From: Comamonadaceae bacterium
GTDB taxonomy: Bacteria > Pseudomonadota > Gammaproteobacteria > Burkholderiales > Burkholderiaceae_C
Assembly (NCBI GenBank): GCA_947476285.1
Contig: CANJPU010000012.1
Coordinates: forward strand, 1-64,000
DNA length: 64,000 nt
Direction of reading: 5' to 3'
Shown here: positions 57,408-64,000 of the stretch, in pieces
Numbering within the stretch: the stretch's first letter is position 1
How the letters are laid out: each line of letters starts with the position of its first letter
Made by a program: the position numbers and the translations under genes
The notes under the pieces: model-generated
Told to the model about the DNA's origin: nothing
The model's input: the letters and a program-made list of their open reading frames with translations, nothing else
Database searches by the model: none

Positions 57408-57947
57408 TCAAACCCGCTCCACGCTGGCGTGCGCCGCCTTCAACAAGGCGAGCGTGTCGGCGCCTGCCCTGATCGCCATGCGATCGACGTCGGCCTCCGG
57501 CACACCGGCCAGCGGATGGGGCACCGCGATCATTCGCAAGTTGGGCAGGCCTTGCTGTTTCGCGATCATCTTGCCCAGTGACTCATAGGTGTCGGTCACG
57601 AACAGAATGGTCGGTATGCCCTGCTTCTCAAGCTGTATGGCGTCATGGACACTCCACGACGTGCAGCTACCTCAGTCGCCTGAGCCGATCAGCACCAGAT
57701 CGCAGGTTTCGGTCAGGCCCACAATGGCTTGGAGCGTGGCCGGAATGTTCACATACGATTTCTGGAACACAGCGCCCACCCGGGCTGCGACCCTGGCCAC
57801 CAGTTCATTGCGCACGCCTGCTAGCAAGCGGCCTGCGTTGTCCTTGCGGTTGTCCAGAATGCCCACGCTCATGCCAGCGGTCTTGCGCATCGGCGCCAGC
57901 GACACACCAGCATGCGCGATATCTCCATCAGGTCTCACGATCAACAT
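57408..57947 (-). CDS. Predicted UGSC-motif selenoprotein (in-frame UGA as selenocysteine)
   Basis: 179 aa if the TGA at 57672-57674 is read as selenocysteine (residue 92). From ATG 57947 (AAAGGG 8 nt upstream) the product runs to DLVLIGSGD, then TGA-GGT-AGC-TGC, that is U-G-S-C, and continues in the same frame as TSWSVHDAIQLEKQGIPTILFVTDTYESLGKM to ASVERV-stop. The downstream 87 codons keep coding character and an alpha/beta layout. The motif is the one after which the bacterial UGSC (seleno)protein family is named, as far as I recall. U-x-x-C is a redox-active arrangement like C-x-x-C. A SECIS-like hairpin follows the UGA. Function unknown; the operon suggests thiol/CoA-linked catabolism. 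Confidence 0.85.
57641..57661 (-). promoter_or_regulatory. SECIS-like hairpin after the in-frame UGA
   Basis: Minus-strand RNA: 9-bp stem CGUCGUGGA / UCCAUGACG (eight Watson-Crick pairs, one G-U) closed by loop GUG. The loop starts 20 nt after the UGA, and its first base is G. Bacterial SECIS elements need an apical loop with an early G about 16-37 nt after the UGA, so this fits. Confidence 0.75.
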
Positions 57948-57973
57948 AGGTCTGCCCTTTCAAGGTTTTCAAA

Positions 57974-59044
57974 CTACTCCACCAGCACCGAAGCCGACCG
58001 GCATCCACCATTGGTCGGCGCCCAGGACGACTGCCGGCCCGGGCCACCCACTACCAGCAAATTGAATCGCTCTGGCTCGATCACGATAGGGAGCTGAGCG
58101 TTCGGGTTGGTGCCCTGCATCCAGATCGGCCAGTCGTGCATGCCCCACATCGGGCCGCGCATGTGCGCACCCAGGGTGATGCGCGCGTGTTCATACAGAA
58201 AACGCAGCGTGTCCTTGCGATCAAAGCCGCCGCTGGAGATCACTTGTGCGTGTTCGGGGCAGATGAACAGCCACACCTCTGGCGTGATCATGGTGTGCGG
58301 GTTGTTCGCCCCGATGTTGGCGATGGTGGCGCTGATGTTCTCAAGCACATAAGGCGCAGTCTCGCCCACATGCTCGTTGATGTTGTGCGGCGCTTCGGCG
58401 GGGCCAACAGTCACCACGTTTTGCTGGGCATCGAAGCCGCGCGCCTGCGCCAGCGAGCCCCAGGGGTTTTGTTCTTCGTTCTCAGCGATGCAGTAGGTGT
58501 ACTTGCCCGGTGTTCCCTGCGTGGCATGGTCGCCCACGCCGGGGCGGGCACCACCGACATTGAGCATCACCAGACGCAGCGCGCGCCCGATGGTGGCATT
58601 GGCGCGGTTGCCCGGACCGAATGCACCGGAGCTGCAGTTCATCTTGAGCTCATGGCGGATCGGGCCATTGACCACCACCAGCGCGGCGGCCGGATGCGTG
58701 GTGGGCTGCAGCGCGGCCAGGTTCACCTGCGGCATGGTCGCAGCCTTGACCGCGGCGATCACCACGCGCATGTATTGCGGCCTGCACCCAGCCATCACCG
58801 CATTGGCTGCGATGACTTCCACCGTGGCATTGCCCCGGCGCACCGGCACCACACCGATGACTTCATGCGGATCGCGCCCCGACGCCTCCACGAATCGCTT
58901 CACTCGATCAGGCGTTGGCGGCACCACCGGCAGGCCATCGCCCCACAGGCGCTCTTCAATCATCTCCCATGTCGATTCATAGGAATCGTCGGGCAGCTCC
59001 ACGAGATGGGGTGCCGGGGTTTGCGCGCCTTGGGTGTCGCTCAT
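57974..59044 (-). CDS. Conserved protein of unknown function, partner of the UGSC protein
   Basis: 356 aa, soluble, no signal peptide. Distinct segments: ERLWGDGLPVVPPTPDRV, VIGVVPVRRGNATVEVIAANAVMAGCRPQY, TTHPAAALVVVNGPI, GAFGPGNRANATIGRALRLVMLNVGG, GKYTYCIAENEEQNPWG, and NNPHTMITPEVWLFICPEHA. These look like family-wide motifs and I recall similar proteins of unknown function in metagenomic proteobacteria, but I cannot assign a fold. The ATG overlaps the acyl-CoA synthetase stop (59041-59044), and the UGSC gene begins 26 bp later, which argues for a shared function. Confidence 0.75.
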   Translation of the reverse strand: MSDTQGAQTPAPHLVELPDDSYESTWEMIEERLWGDGLPVVPPTPDRVKRFVEASGRDPHEVIGVVPVRRGNATVEVIAANAVMAGCRPQYMRVVIAAVKAATMPQVNLAALQPTTHPAAALVVVNGPIRHELKMNCSSGAFGPGNRANATIGRALRLVMLNVGGARPGVGDHATQGTPGKYTYCIAENEEQNPWGSLAQARGFDAQQNVVTVGPAEAPHNINEHVGETAPYVLENISATIANIGANNPHTMITPEVWLFICPEHAQVISSGGFDRKDTLRFLYEHARITLGAHMRGPMWGMHDWPIWMQGTNPNAQLPIVIEPERFNLLVVGGPGRQSSWAPTNGGCRSASVLVE

Positions 59045-61263
59045 GTCGGATGTGCTCCACGGGTGCTGATCATCACGTCCAGTGCCTCGATCTCGCGGCC
59101 ACGCACGCGCAGCGGGTTGACTTCCAGTGCCTCCAGATTTGCGCCCAGGCTTTGTGCGGCCGACACGATGGACAGCACCGCCTGGGCCAACTGATCGGCA
59201 TCGGCAGATTCGAAACCACGCGCGCCAAACAGCACCGGCGCGCCCTTGAGTTCGCTGAGCATGCCCTTGACCTGCGCATGGCTCACCGGCAGCACGCGAA
59301 TGCTTGCATCCTTGAGTACCTCGACCCAGGTGCCGCCCATGGCCACGGTGAGGATGTTGCCAAAGAGTGGATCAGCAGTCACGCCAACCAAGAGCTCGGT
59401 TGCTGGCGCACGCATGGGAGAAATCAGCACGCCCCGCACCTGCGCATGGGGCGCGCGGCTGGCCGCCGCATCGCACACTGCGCGGTAGGCCGCGCCGGCA
59501 TCAGAGGGCGCCACGTTCAGGTGGACGCCGCCAATGTCGGTCTTGTGCGCGATTTCGGCTGCGCAGATTTTCACCGCCAGCGCCGGGCCATGCTGCGCCG
59601 CTGCAGCGATGGCCTCTTGCTCTGATCTCACCAGGCTGGACGGCACCACCGGCACGCCGTGCTGCGCCAGCAATTCACGGCCCAGGTCCTCTGGCCAGTT
59701 GCCGCTGATGGCTTGCACACCCGCCTGCGCCACGGCGCGCGGCTGCTCTGCCTGCGCGCTCTCGCGGGCGTGCTCATCGCGGCTTTGCACCCAGCCGCAG
59801 GCATGCTTGATGGCCACCAGCGCCAGATCGACACCGGCCAGCAGATGAATGCCGCTGCCCATGAGCATGGCCCGCTGTTCGGGCGCCACATCCAGGCAGG
59901 TGCTGGATGCGAGGAACACCGGCACCGGCGCATCGGCAACAATCTGACCGAGGATCTCTAGCCGCCTGTCGATGGGCACCAGCACCGCCGGGCTCGCGCT
60001 CGCCGTCTGCGGCGCCGGTGTGGCGGCTGGCCGGGTGGCCAGGAATGAGGCGTTCATCAGCGAGAACATGAAGTCAAAGCCCGCGTCCTGCGCGGCGATC
60101 TCCATGAGATCGTCCTCCGCCTTGGTGGGGCGCTTTCTCGCCACCGAGTTGCCGGCACCTGTGACATCGAGCGGATTGACCAGCGTGGCATAAGGCGGCA
60201 GCAGCTCTTTCATGCGCCGCACGGTTTCATCGCCAAAGGGCGGCAACTCAAGGCGATAGTCTTGCGCCCTGTCGGCGATCACGCTACAGCCGCCGCCAGA
60301 GGAAGTAACCACACCCATGCGCCGGCCCTTGGGCAAGCGCGGGCTGTAGCCAAACAGCCCAGCGGTGACCAGAAGTTCCTCAATGCTGTGCACCCGCACC
60401 ACGCCGGTCTGGCGCATGGCTGCGTCCACCACCGCATCATCGGTGGCCAGCGCGCCGGTGTGGGCCAGGCCCGCGCGGCTACCGGCGGCACTGCGGCCGG
60501 TCTTCATCGCCACGATCGGCTTGCCGATGGTCAGTGCGCGGCGGGCCAGCTCCATGAATCGCACTGGCTCGCGCAGTGACTCCAAAAACAGCGCGATGCA
60601 CTTGGTGTCTTCGTCCTCCAGCAGGTACTCCACGATGTCCATGGTGGAGACCACTGCGGCATTGCCAACCGACACCCAAAGGCTGGTGCCAATCGCATGG
60701 GCCTGGGCAAATTCAAACGCGGCGCGCGTCATGGAGCCGCTCTCGAACACACCGGCTACCGGCCCCGCCAGCAAGGGCGGCGACACCGCCACCGCCCAAG
60801 GAACCGCATTGGCACGCACATTGGCAAAGCCAGTGGTGTTGGGCCCGAGCAAGGTAATGCCAAGGTGCCGCGCTGTCTGCGCCAATTCATCCTGGCGGTT
60901 GCGCCCTGAGTCGCCCGCCTCGGCAAAGCCCGATGCCAATGCCACCGCGTAGCGGATGCCGGCTGCGGCCACGTCGGGCAAGATGCCGGCCACGGTGGAG
61001 GCCGGCGTCATGATGAAGGCCAGATCGATCGGACCTTCGATCTCGCGCAGGCTGGGCACAGCGGCGTGGCCGAACACAGTGGCTCGGTTCGGATTGACCG
61101 GCACGATGCGAATCGCGCCCTGCCCAGGCAGCGCCACGCTGTTGAACAGCCAACGCGCCCAGCTTGATGACTCACTGGCGCCGATCACCGCAATCGAGCG
61201 CGGCGAGAACAAGGCCTTCAGACTGGCCGGCGCAATTCGGGTGGTGGTGGTGGTGGCTGTCAT
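59041..61263 (-). CDS. NDP-forming acyl-CoA synthetase (fused alpha and beta parts)
   Basis: 740 aa. CoA-binding Rossmann domain (FSPRSIAVIGASESSSWARWLFNS), succinyl-CoA-ligase-like domain with GPNTTGF and FESGSMTRAAFEFAQ, phospho-His268 in GLAHTGALATDD, then a C-terminal ATP-grasp domain (GPALAVKICAAEIAHKTDIGGVHLNV; LEVNPL). No GNAT domain, unlike the paralogue at 37 kb. It interconverts acyl-CoA, phosphate and NDP with acid, CoA and NTP. It likely activates or recycles the acid handled by this operon. ATGA overlap with the next gene; its own start overlaps the stop of the upstream crotonase. Confidence 0.9.
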   Translation of the reverse strand: MTATTTTTRIAPASLKALFSPRSIAVIGASESSSWARWLFNSVALPGQGAIRIVPVNPNRATVFGHAAVPSLREIEGPIDLAFIMTPASTVAGILPDVAAAGIRYAVALASGFAEAGDSGRNRQDELAQTARHLGITLLGPNTTGFANVRANAVPWAVAVSPPLLAGPVAGVFESGSMTRAAFEFAQAHAIGTSLWVSVGNAAVVSTMDIVEYLLEDEDTKCIALFLESLREPVRFMELARRALTIGKPIVAMKTGRSAAGSRAGLAHTGALATDDAVVDAAMRQTGVVRVHSIEELLVTAGLFGYSPRLPKGRRMGVVTSSGGGCSVIADRAQDYRLELPPFGDETVRRMKELLPPYATLVNPLDVTGAGNSVARKRPTKAEDDLMEIAAQDAGFDFMFSLMNASFLATRPAATPAPQTASASPAVLVPIDRRLEILGQIVADAPVPVFLASSTCLDVAPEQRAMLMGSGIHLLAGVDLALVAIKHACGWVQSRDEHARESAQAEQPRAVAQAGVQAISGNWPEDLGRELLAQHGVPVVPSSLVRSEQEAIAAAAQHGPALAVKICAAEIAHKTDIGGVHLNVAPSDAGAAYRAVCDAAASRAPHAQVRGVLISPMRAPATELLVGVTADPLFGNILTVAMGGTWVEVLKDASIRVLPVSHAQVKGMLSELKGAPVLFGARGFESADADQLAQAVLSIVSAAQSLGANLEALEVNPLRVRGREIEALDVMISTRGAHPT

Positions 61264-62165
61264 GATGCGTCGCGCTCATGTGTCCAATCGGCGAAATCGG
61301 CAGCGGCGTCCCGCAGCACCTGATGAGGATCGCCATCGCGCAGCGCCCGAAGAAAGTTGAACTCGCCGGGTCTGAAGTGCACATTGCTCGCCATCGCGCC
61401 CATCATGGTGGCGATGGCAAAGCCTGTTCCCACATGCAGTTTCTCAAGAGCCGCCATGGCCACGTATTTTTCCGCCGCTATGCCATCGCGCACCATGGGC
61501 GCGATGATGGACGCAAACTCAACCGCCTTGTCGTCCAGCGCATCGGGCGCGACCACTTCGTCGATCAGGCCATACCCGAGGGCCTGCGCGGCGGTCCATT
61601 GCGCGCCGCAGTAGACAAACTCTTTCGCCCGCTTGAGGCCCACCGCATTAATCAAGAGACTCAAGTCGCCGTCGACGCCAATTTGCCGCCAGCGCGGATT
61701 GGCAAACAAGGCGTCGTGCGAGGCCACCGACAGATCGCAGCACAACGCAAGATAGAAACCCGGCCCATGACACAAGCCGCGTGCCGCCAAAATGGTGACC
61801 TTGGAGCAGCGCACCACCCGCGAATACAAGCCCCGGCTGCCCCAGAAGTATTTGTCATGCGCGCGAAACCGAGCGCGCAGGCTGGGCAATCGGCCCGGCT
61901 CGTCGCCATCGGTGGGGGCGTACAGATCAGCCGCCTGCGCCAGATGCAGCCCGGCACACAGGTCGGGACCCTGCGCGCGGATGATGATGGACTTGATCCT
62001 GTGGTCGTCTTCCAGCGCGCTGAGGTGTTCGCAAAAGCGGTCGATCATTGGCACTGTCATCGCGTTGCGATAGCCGGGCCGGCGCAGCTCGATCACCCCG
62101 TACTGGCCTTCCAGGTTGAGCGAGCAGCTCACCAGCTCATTATCTTGACTGTGATCGCTGCTCAT
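61260..62165 (-). CDS. Enoyl-CoA hydratase/isomerase-family protein
   Basis: 301 aa crotonase fold. Typical blocks are VIELRRPGYRNAMTVPMIDRFCEHLSALEDDHRIKSIIIRAQGPDLCAGLHL, with a CoA-pocket A/C-A-G-x-x-L, ILAARGLCHGPGFYLALCCDLSVASHDALFANPRWRQIGVDGD and AQALGYGLIDEVV. The two catalytic Glu of classical crotonase are not obvious, so it may be a hydrolase- or isomerase-type member. Overlaps neighbours by 4 bp on both sides. Confidence 0.85.
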   Translation of the reverse strand: MSSDHSQDNELVSCSLNLEGQYGVIELRRPGYRNAMTVPMIDRFCEHLSALEDDHRIKSIIIRAQGPDLCAGLHLAQAADLYAPTDGDEPGRLPSLRARFRAHDKYFWGSRGLYSRVVRCSKVTILAARGLCHGPGFYLALCCDLSVASHDALFANPRWRQIGVDGDLSLLINAVGLKRAKEFVYCGAQWTAAQALGYGLIDEVVAPDALDDKAVEFASIIAPMVRDGIAAEKYVAMAALEKLHVGTGFAIATMMGAMASNVHFRPGEFNFLRALRDGDPHQVLRDAAADFADWTHERDAS

Positions 62166-62854
62166 TTCATCCCCAACTGAGTTGGCACCTGCATGCCTGC
62201 GCCAAAAAATCCGGCCAGATCAAAATCTTGCCCCACGCCCATCGCGTCCAGGTTGGCATTGACATTCATCTTGGACACCGTGATGGCGTCCAAGGGCATT
62301 TGCGCGGCACGCTCTGCCAGCTCCATGGCGCGCGCATGCACCTGGTCATTTGGCACCGCCAAGTTGACCAGACCCATCTCTTCTGCTTCTCGCACCGTCA
62401 GTGGCTCGGCGCTGAGCAGCCATGCCTTGGCACGGTCCAGCCGCATGGTCAGCGCGGCCATCATGAAGTTGGCCGAGGGCACCACATCAAAGGGCGAAGG
62501 CATGTTCGACGCGATGTCGGCCACCGTGATGTCAGCGTAAAGGCCGATCAACGCGCCCATGGGCCCGATCGGCCCATGCAACTGCGCGATCACCGGCTTT
62601 CTGCAAAACACCATGGTCTGGTAGAGGCCGGCCGGCCCGAGGTAAGTGCCGAGCGGGCTGCTTGGCGGCACGGGCTGCGCCGATGTGGCTGACGGCAACA
62701 CCTGCAAGACAATGACTTTGACCGAATCGTCCGCGGCCAGGCGCAGCAGCTCGTTGCACAAGTGCTCGCCAGCGGCCCTGTTCTGCAAGGCCAGCAGCTC
62801 GGCGTTCTCGATGGTGATGATGGCGACGGGTGAGGTGGGGGATGGGGTGTTCAT
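62162..62854 (-). CDS. Enoyl-CoA hydratase/isomerase-family protein (short)
   Basis: 230 aa, shorter than the usual 255-300 aa. VAIITIENAELLALQNRAAGEHLCNELLRLAADDSVKVIVLQVLPSAT marks the crotonase start, CRKPVIAQLHGPIGPMGALIGLYADITVADIASNMPSPFDVVPSANFMMAALTMRL the central part and REAEEMGLVNLAVPNDQVHARAMELAERAA the end. The normal A-G-A-D-L oxyanion segment is replaced by SSPLGTYLG, so catalytic competence is doubtful. Possibly a partner subunit of a neighbouring crotonase. Confidence 0.8.
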   Translation of the reverse strand: MNTPSPTSPVAIITIENAELLALQNRAAGEHLCNELLRLAADDSVKVIVLQVLPSATSAQPVPPSSPLGTYLGPAGLYQTMVFCRKPVIAQLHGPIGPMGALIGLYADITVADIASNMPSPFDVVPSANFMMAALTMRLDRAKAWLLSAEPLTVREAEEMGLVNLAVPNDQVHARAMELAERAAQMPLDAITVSKMNVNANLDAMGVGQDFDLAGFFGAGMQVPTQLGMK

Positions 62855-62863
62855 GAATTGCGC

Positions 62864-63757
62864 TCAAACATCATGGTGAGACTTACCCCGCTGGCGCTCT
62901 TCTTGTTGCAACGCTGCCTTGATGCCGCCGGTGCGAGCGGTCTTGAAGAAGTTGTGTTCGTCCGCGCCTCTGCGAATGAAATGCGAAGACAAGAGGCCGC
63001 TGATCACCGGCACGTTGGAAGCCAGCAGAGATTCGCCAACGCGAATACGCGCCTTCAGGTAGGTGAGCAAACCGCTGGGCCGGGCCGCGATGCCCGCAGC
63101 CATGTCCTGCACATGCTCGGACAGCTTTTCCCTGGGCACAATGCTGTGCGCCATGCCAAAGCGGCGCGCCGCCTGCGCATCGATTGGACGGCCGGTGTAG
63201 CCGATCAGGCGCGCGGCCTTGGTTCCCAAAATGCGATTGAGGTGAATGCTGGCCGTGGCGCCGGCCGGGCCCATGAAGCTCGCCTCCAATGCGCCGAAAC
63301 GCGCGTCTTCACTCACCACGATGAAATCGCAGCGCGAGGCCAGCAAGAAATACGACGCGGCCGCGCAATAGCCTTGCACCTGGGCGATGGTCACCTTGGC
63401 GCAGCGGTTGATCGCCTGGCCAAAGCCGGCACGCCCCCATGACAACTGGCTGTGATAGAGGTAGGCGTGGGTGAGGGTGAAGCGCTTGGTCTTGCCGCGC
63501 TGGCCCCAGTCTTCGTCGAGCTGCGCGCCGCTGGAAAAAGACGAGCCCACCGATTCAAAAATGATCACCCGCACATCGTCATCGGCTTCAAGCTGATGAA
63601 TCAACTCGGTCATGCGGTCGCGCATGGGCACCGTGAGGGCGTTGCGCTTGTCGTCGCGGTTCAGGATGATGCGGCCAAAGCCCCGCGCCCGATCGATTTC
63701 ACACAAGACTTGATGCTGCGCGGCCGCTATGTTCTCTGGCGATCCGTAATGGGTCAT
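62864..63757 (-). CDS. Enoyl-CoA hydratase/isomerase-family protein
   Basis: 297 aa. FGRIILNRDDKRNALTVPMRDRMTELIHQLEADDDVRVIIFESVGSSFSSGAQLDEDWGQ gives the standard N-terminal crotonase domain with oxyanion-hole S-S-G-A-Q-L, then VTIAQVQGYCAAASYFLLASRCDFIVVSEDARFGALEASFMGPAGA and IDAQAARRFGMAHSIVP. The first structural gene after the CoA-transferase in the operon (35 bp between). Three different crotonases in a row imply several CoA-thioester steps. Confidence 0.87.
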   Translation of the reverse strand: MTHYGSPENIAAAQHQVLCEIDRARGFGRIILNRDDKRNALTVPMRDRMTELIHQLEADDDVRVIIFESVGSSFSSGAQLDEDWGQRGKTKRFTLTHAYLYHSQLSWGRAGFGQAINRCAKVTIAQVQGYCAAASYFLLASRCDFIVVSEDARFGALEASFMGPAGATASIHLNRILGTKAARLIGYTGRPIDAQAARRFGMAHSIVPREKLSEHVQDMAAGIAARPSGLLTYLKARIRVGESLLASNVPVISGLLSSHFIRRGADEHNFFKTARTGGIKAALQQEERQRGKSHHDV

Positions 63758-63792
63758 GCGTGACCTCGCTTCAGATTTGTGGGTGTGCTCAT

Positions 63793-64000
63793 TCAGACTA
63801 TTCCTTCGCCGCGCATGCGGTCCAACTCTTCTTTGCCAATGCCCAGTGTGCCCAGCACCTGCGCCGTGTGTTCGCCCAAAGCCGGCGCACCCAAGGCATG
63901 GGTAGGCCGCTCGCCATTGATTTCAAAAGGTGCGCGCAACATGCGAATAGGGCCGGCATTGGATGGCACATCATTGGCGATCAGCGAGGGTTGCAGATCA
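63793..64000 (-). CDS. CaiB/BaiF-type CoA-transferase, C-terminal part (gene continues outside window)
   Basis: The frame reads LIANDVPSNAGPIRMLRAPFEINGERPTHALGAPALGEHTAQVLGTLGIGKEELDRMRGEGIV-stop. The pattern R-x-x-R-x-P-F, then P-x-L-G-E-H-T-x-x-V-L, is the conserved end of class III CoA-transferases such as formyl-CoA or carnitine CoA-transferases. It would load CoA onto a carboxylic acid from another acyl-CoA. Only about 68 residues are inside the window. Confidence 0.88.
   Translation of the reverse strand, partial: DLQPSLIANDVPSNAGPIRMLRAPFEINGERPTHALGAPALGEHTAQVLGTLGIGKEELDRMRGEGIV

Noticed and set aside
57672-57674. The TGA in the UGSC gene as a simple nonsense mutation or sequencing error
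   Set aside because: The frame after it is open for 87 codons with coding-like composition, the residues after TGA are G-S-C as in the known motif, and a regular hairpin lies at SECIS distance. A pseudogene would not show all three.
1-64000. tRNA, rRNA, CRISPR arrays, prophage structural genes or integrases
   Set aside because: I looked for T-arm-like GTTCGA segments, regularly spaced repeats and phage or integrase motifs and found none apart from the IS fragment at the left edge.

Overview
The window is GC-rich chromosomal DNA of a betaproteobacterium, most likely Burkholderiales and probably Comamonadaceae-like. The reasons are the zapB-like/zapA/6S RNA arrangement, the Burkholderiales-style fnr-hemN locus, PHB genes, the high-GC codon use of almost every gene, and dense operons with ATGA start/stop overlaps. 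This placement is inference from gene content; no rRNA is present.

Layout. 0-5.6 kb: the 3' end of an IS3-family element cuts off a response regulator next to its histidine kinase, followed by a class A penicillin-binding protein, an XRE protein, a YbhB protein and a small cytochrome c. 5.6-13.1 kb: aminotransferase, a HipBA toxin-antitoxin pair, gamma-glutamyltransferase, endonuclease III, a periplasmic phosphatase and a universal stress protein. 13.2-19.0 kb: a five-gene cobalamin uptake operon (TonB receptor, two binding proteins, permease, ATPase) behind a cobalamin riboswitch. 19.0-20.7 kb: zapB-like, zapA, 6S RNA and a TauE exporter. 20.8-28.0 kb: a second HipBA-like pair, a broken enoyl-CoA hydratase, and a GntR-controlled aminotransferase plus FAD/Fe-S dehydrogenase. 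28.0-32.4 kb: an accessory patch of toxin-antitoxin genes (AbiEi/AbiEii, a decayed HigB-type toxin with its antitoxin, and an XRE/AbiEii hybrid).

32.4-50.2 kb is an apparent low-oxygen island. Six FNR/ANR-type boxes (consensus TTGAT-N4-ATCAA, 9 or 10 of 10 matches) sit in promoters for a beta-CASP nuclease-like protein, PHB synthase, phasin with a DksA-like protein, an ADP-forming acyl-CoA synthetase-acetyltransferase fusion, fnr itself, hemN, a host-attachment-family protein, alanine dehydrogenase, and possibly CBS and nucleoside phosphorylase genes. A second FNR-type regulator, CbpA/CbpM and a lone receiver protein close the island.

50.3-64 kb is a catabolic region. An ABC uptake operon of nitrate/taurine type ends in a TauD-family dioxygenase and is divergent from a D-2-hydroxyacid dehydrogenase. 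On the minus strand lies a long co-directional operon: CaiB-type CoA-transferase, three enoyl-CoA hydratase-family proteins, an NDP-forming acyl-CoA synthetase, a 356-aa protein of unknown function, a predicted selenoprotein with a UGSC motif (in-frame UGA at 57672-57674 followed by a SECIS-like hairpin), a CapA-family phosphoesterase, and an IclR regulator. The selenoprotein gene would be missed by standard gene callers. It and its uncharacterised partner in a CoA-thioester operon are the most novel part of the window; the substrate is unknown.
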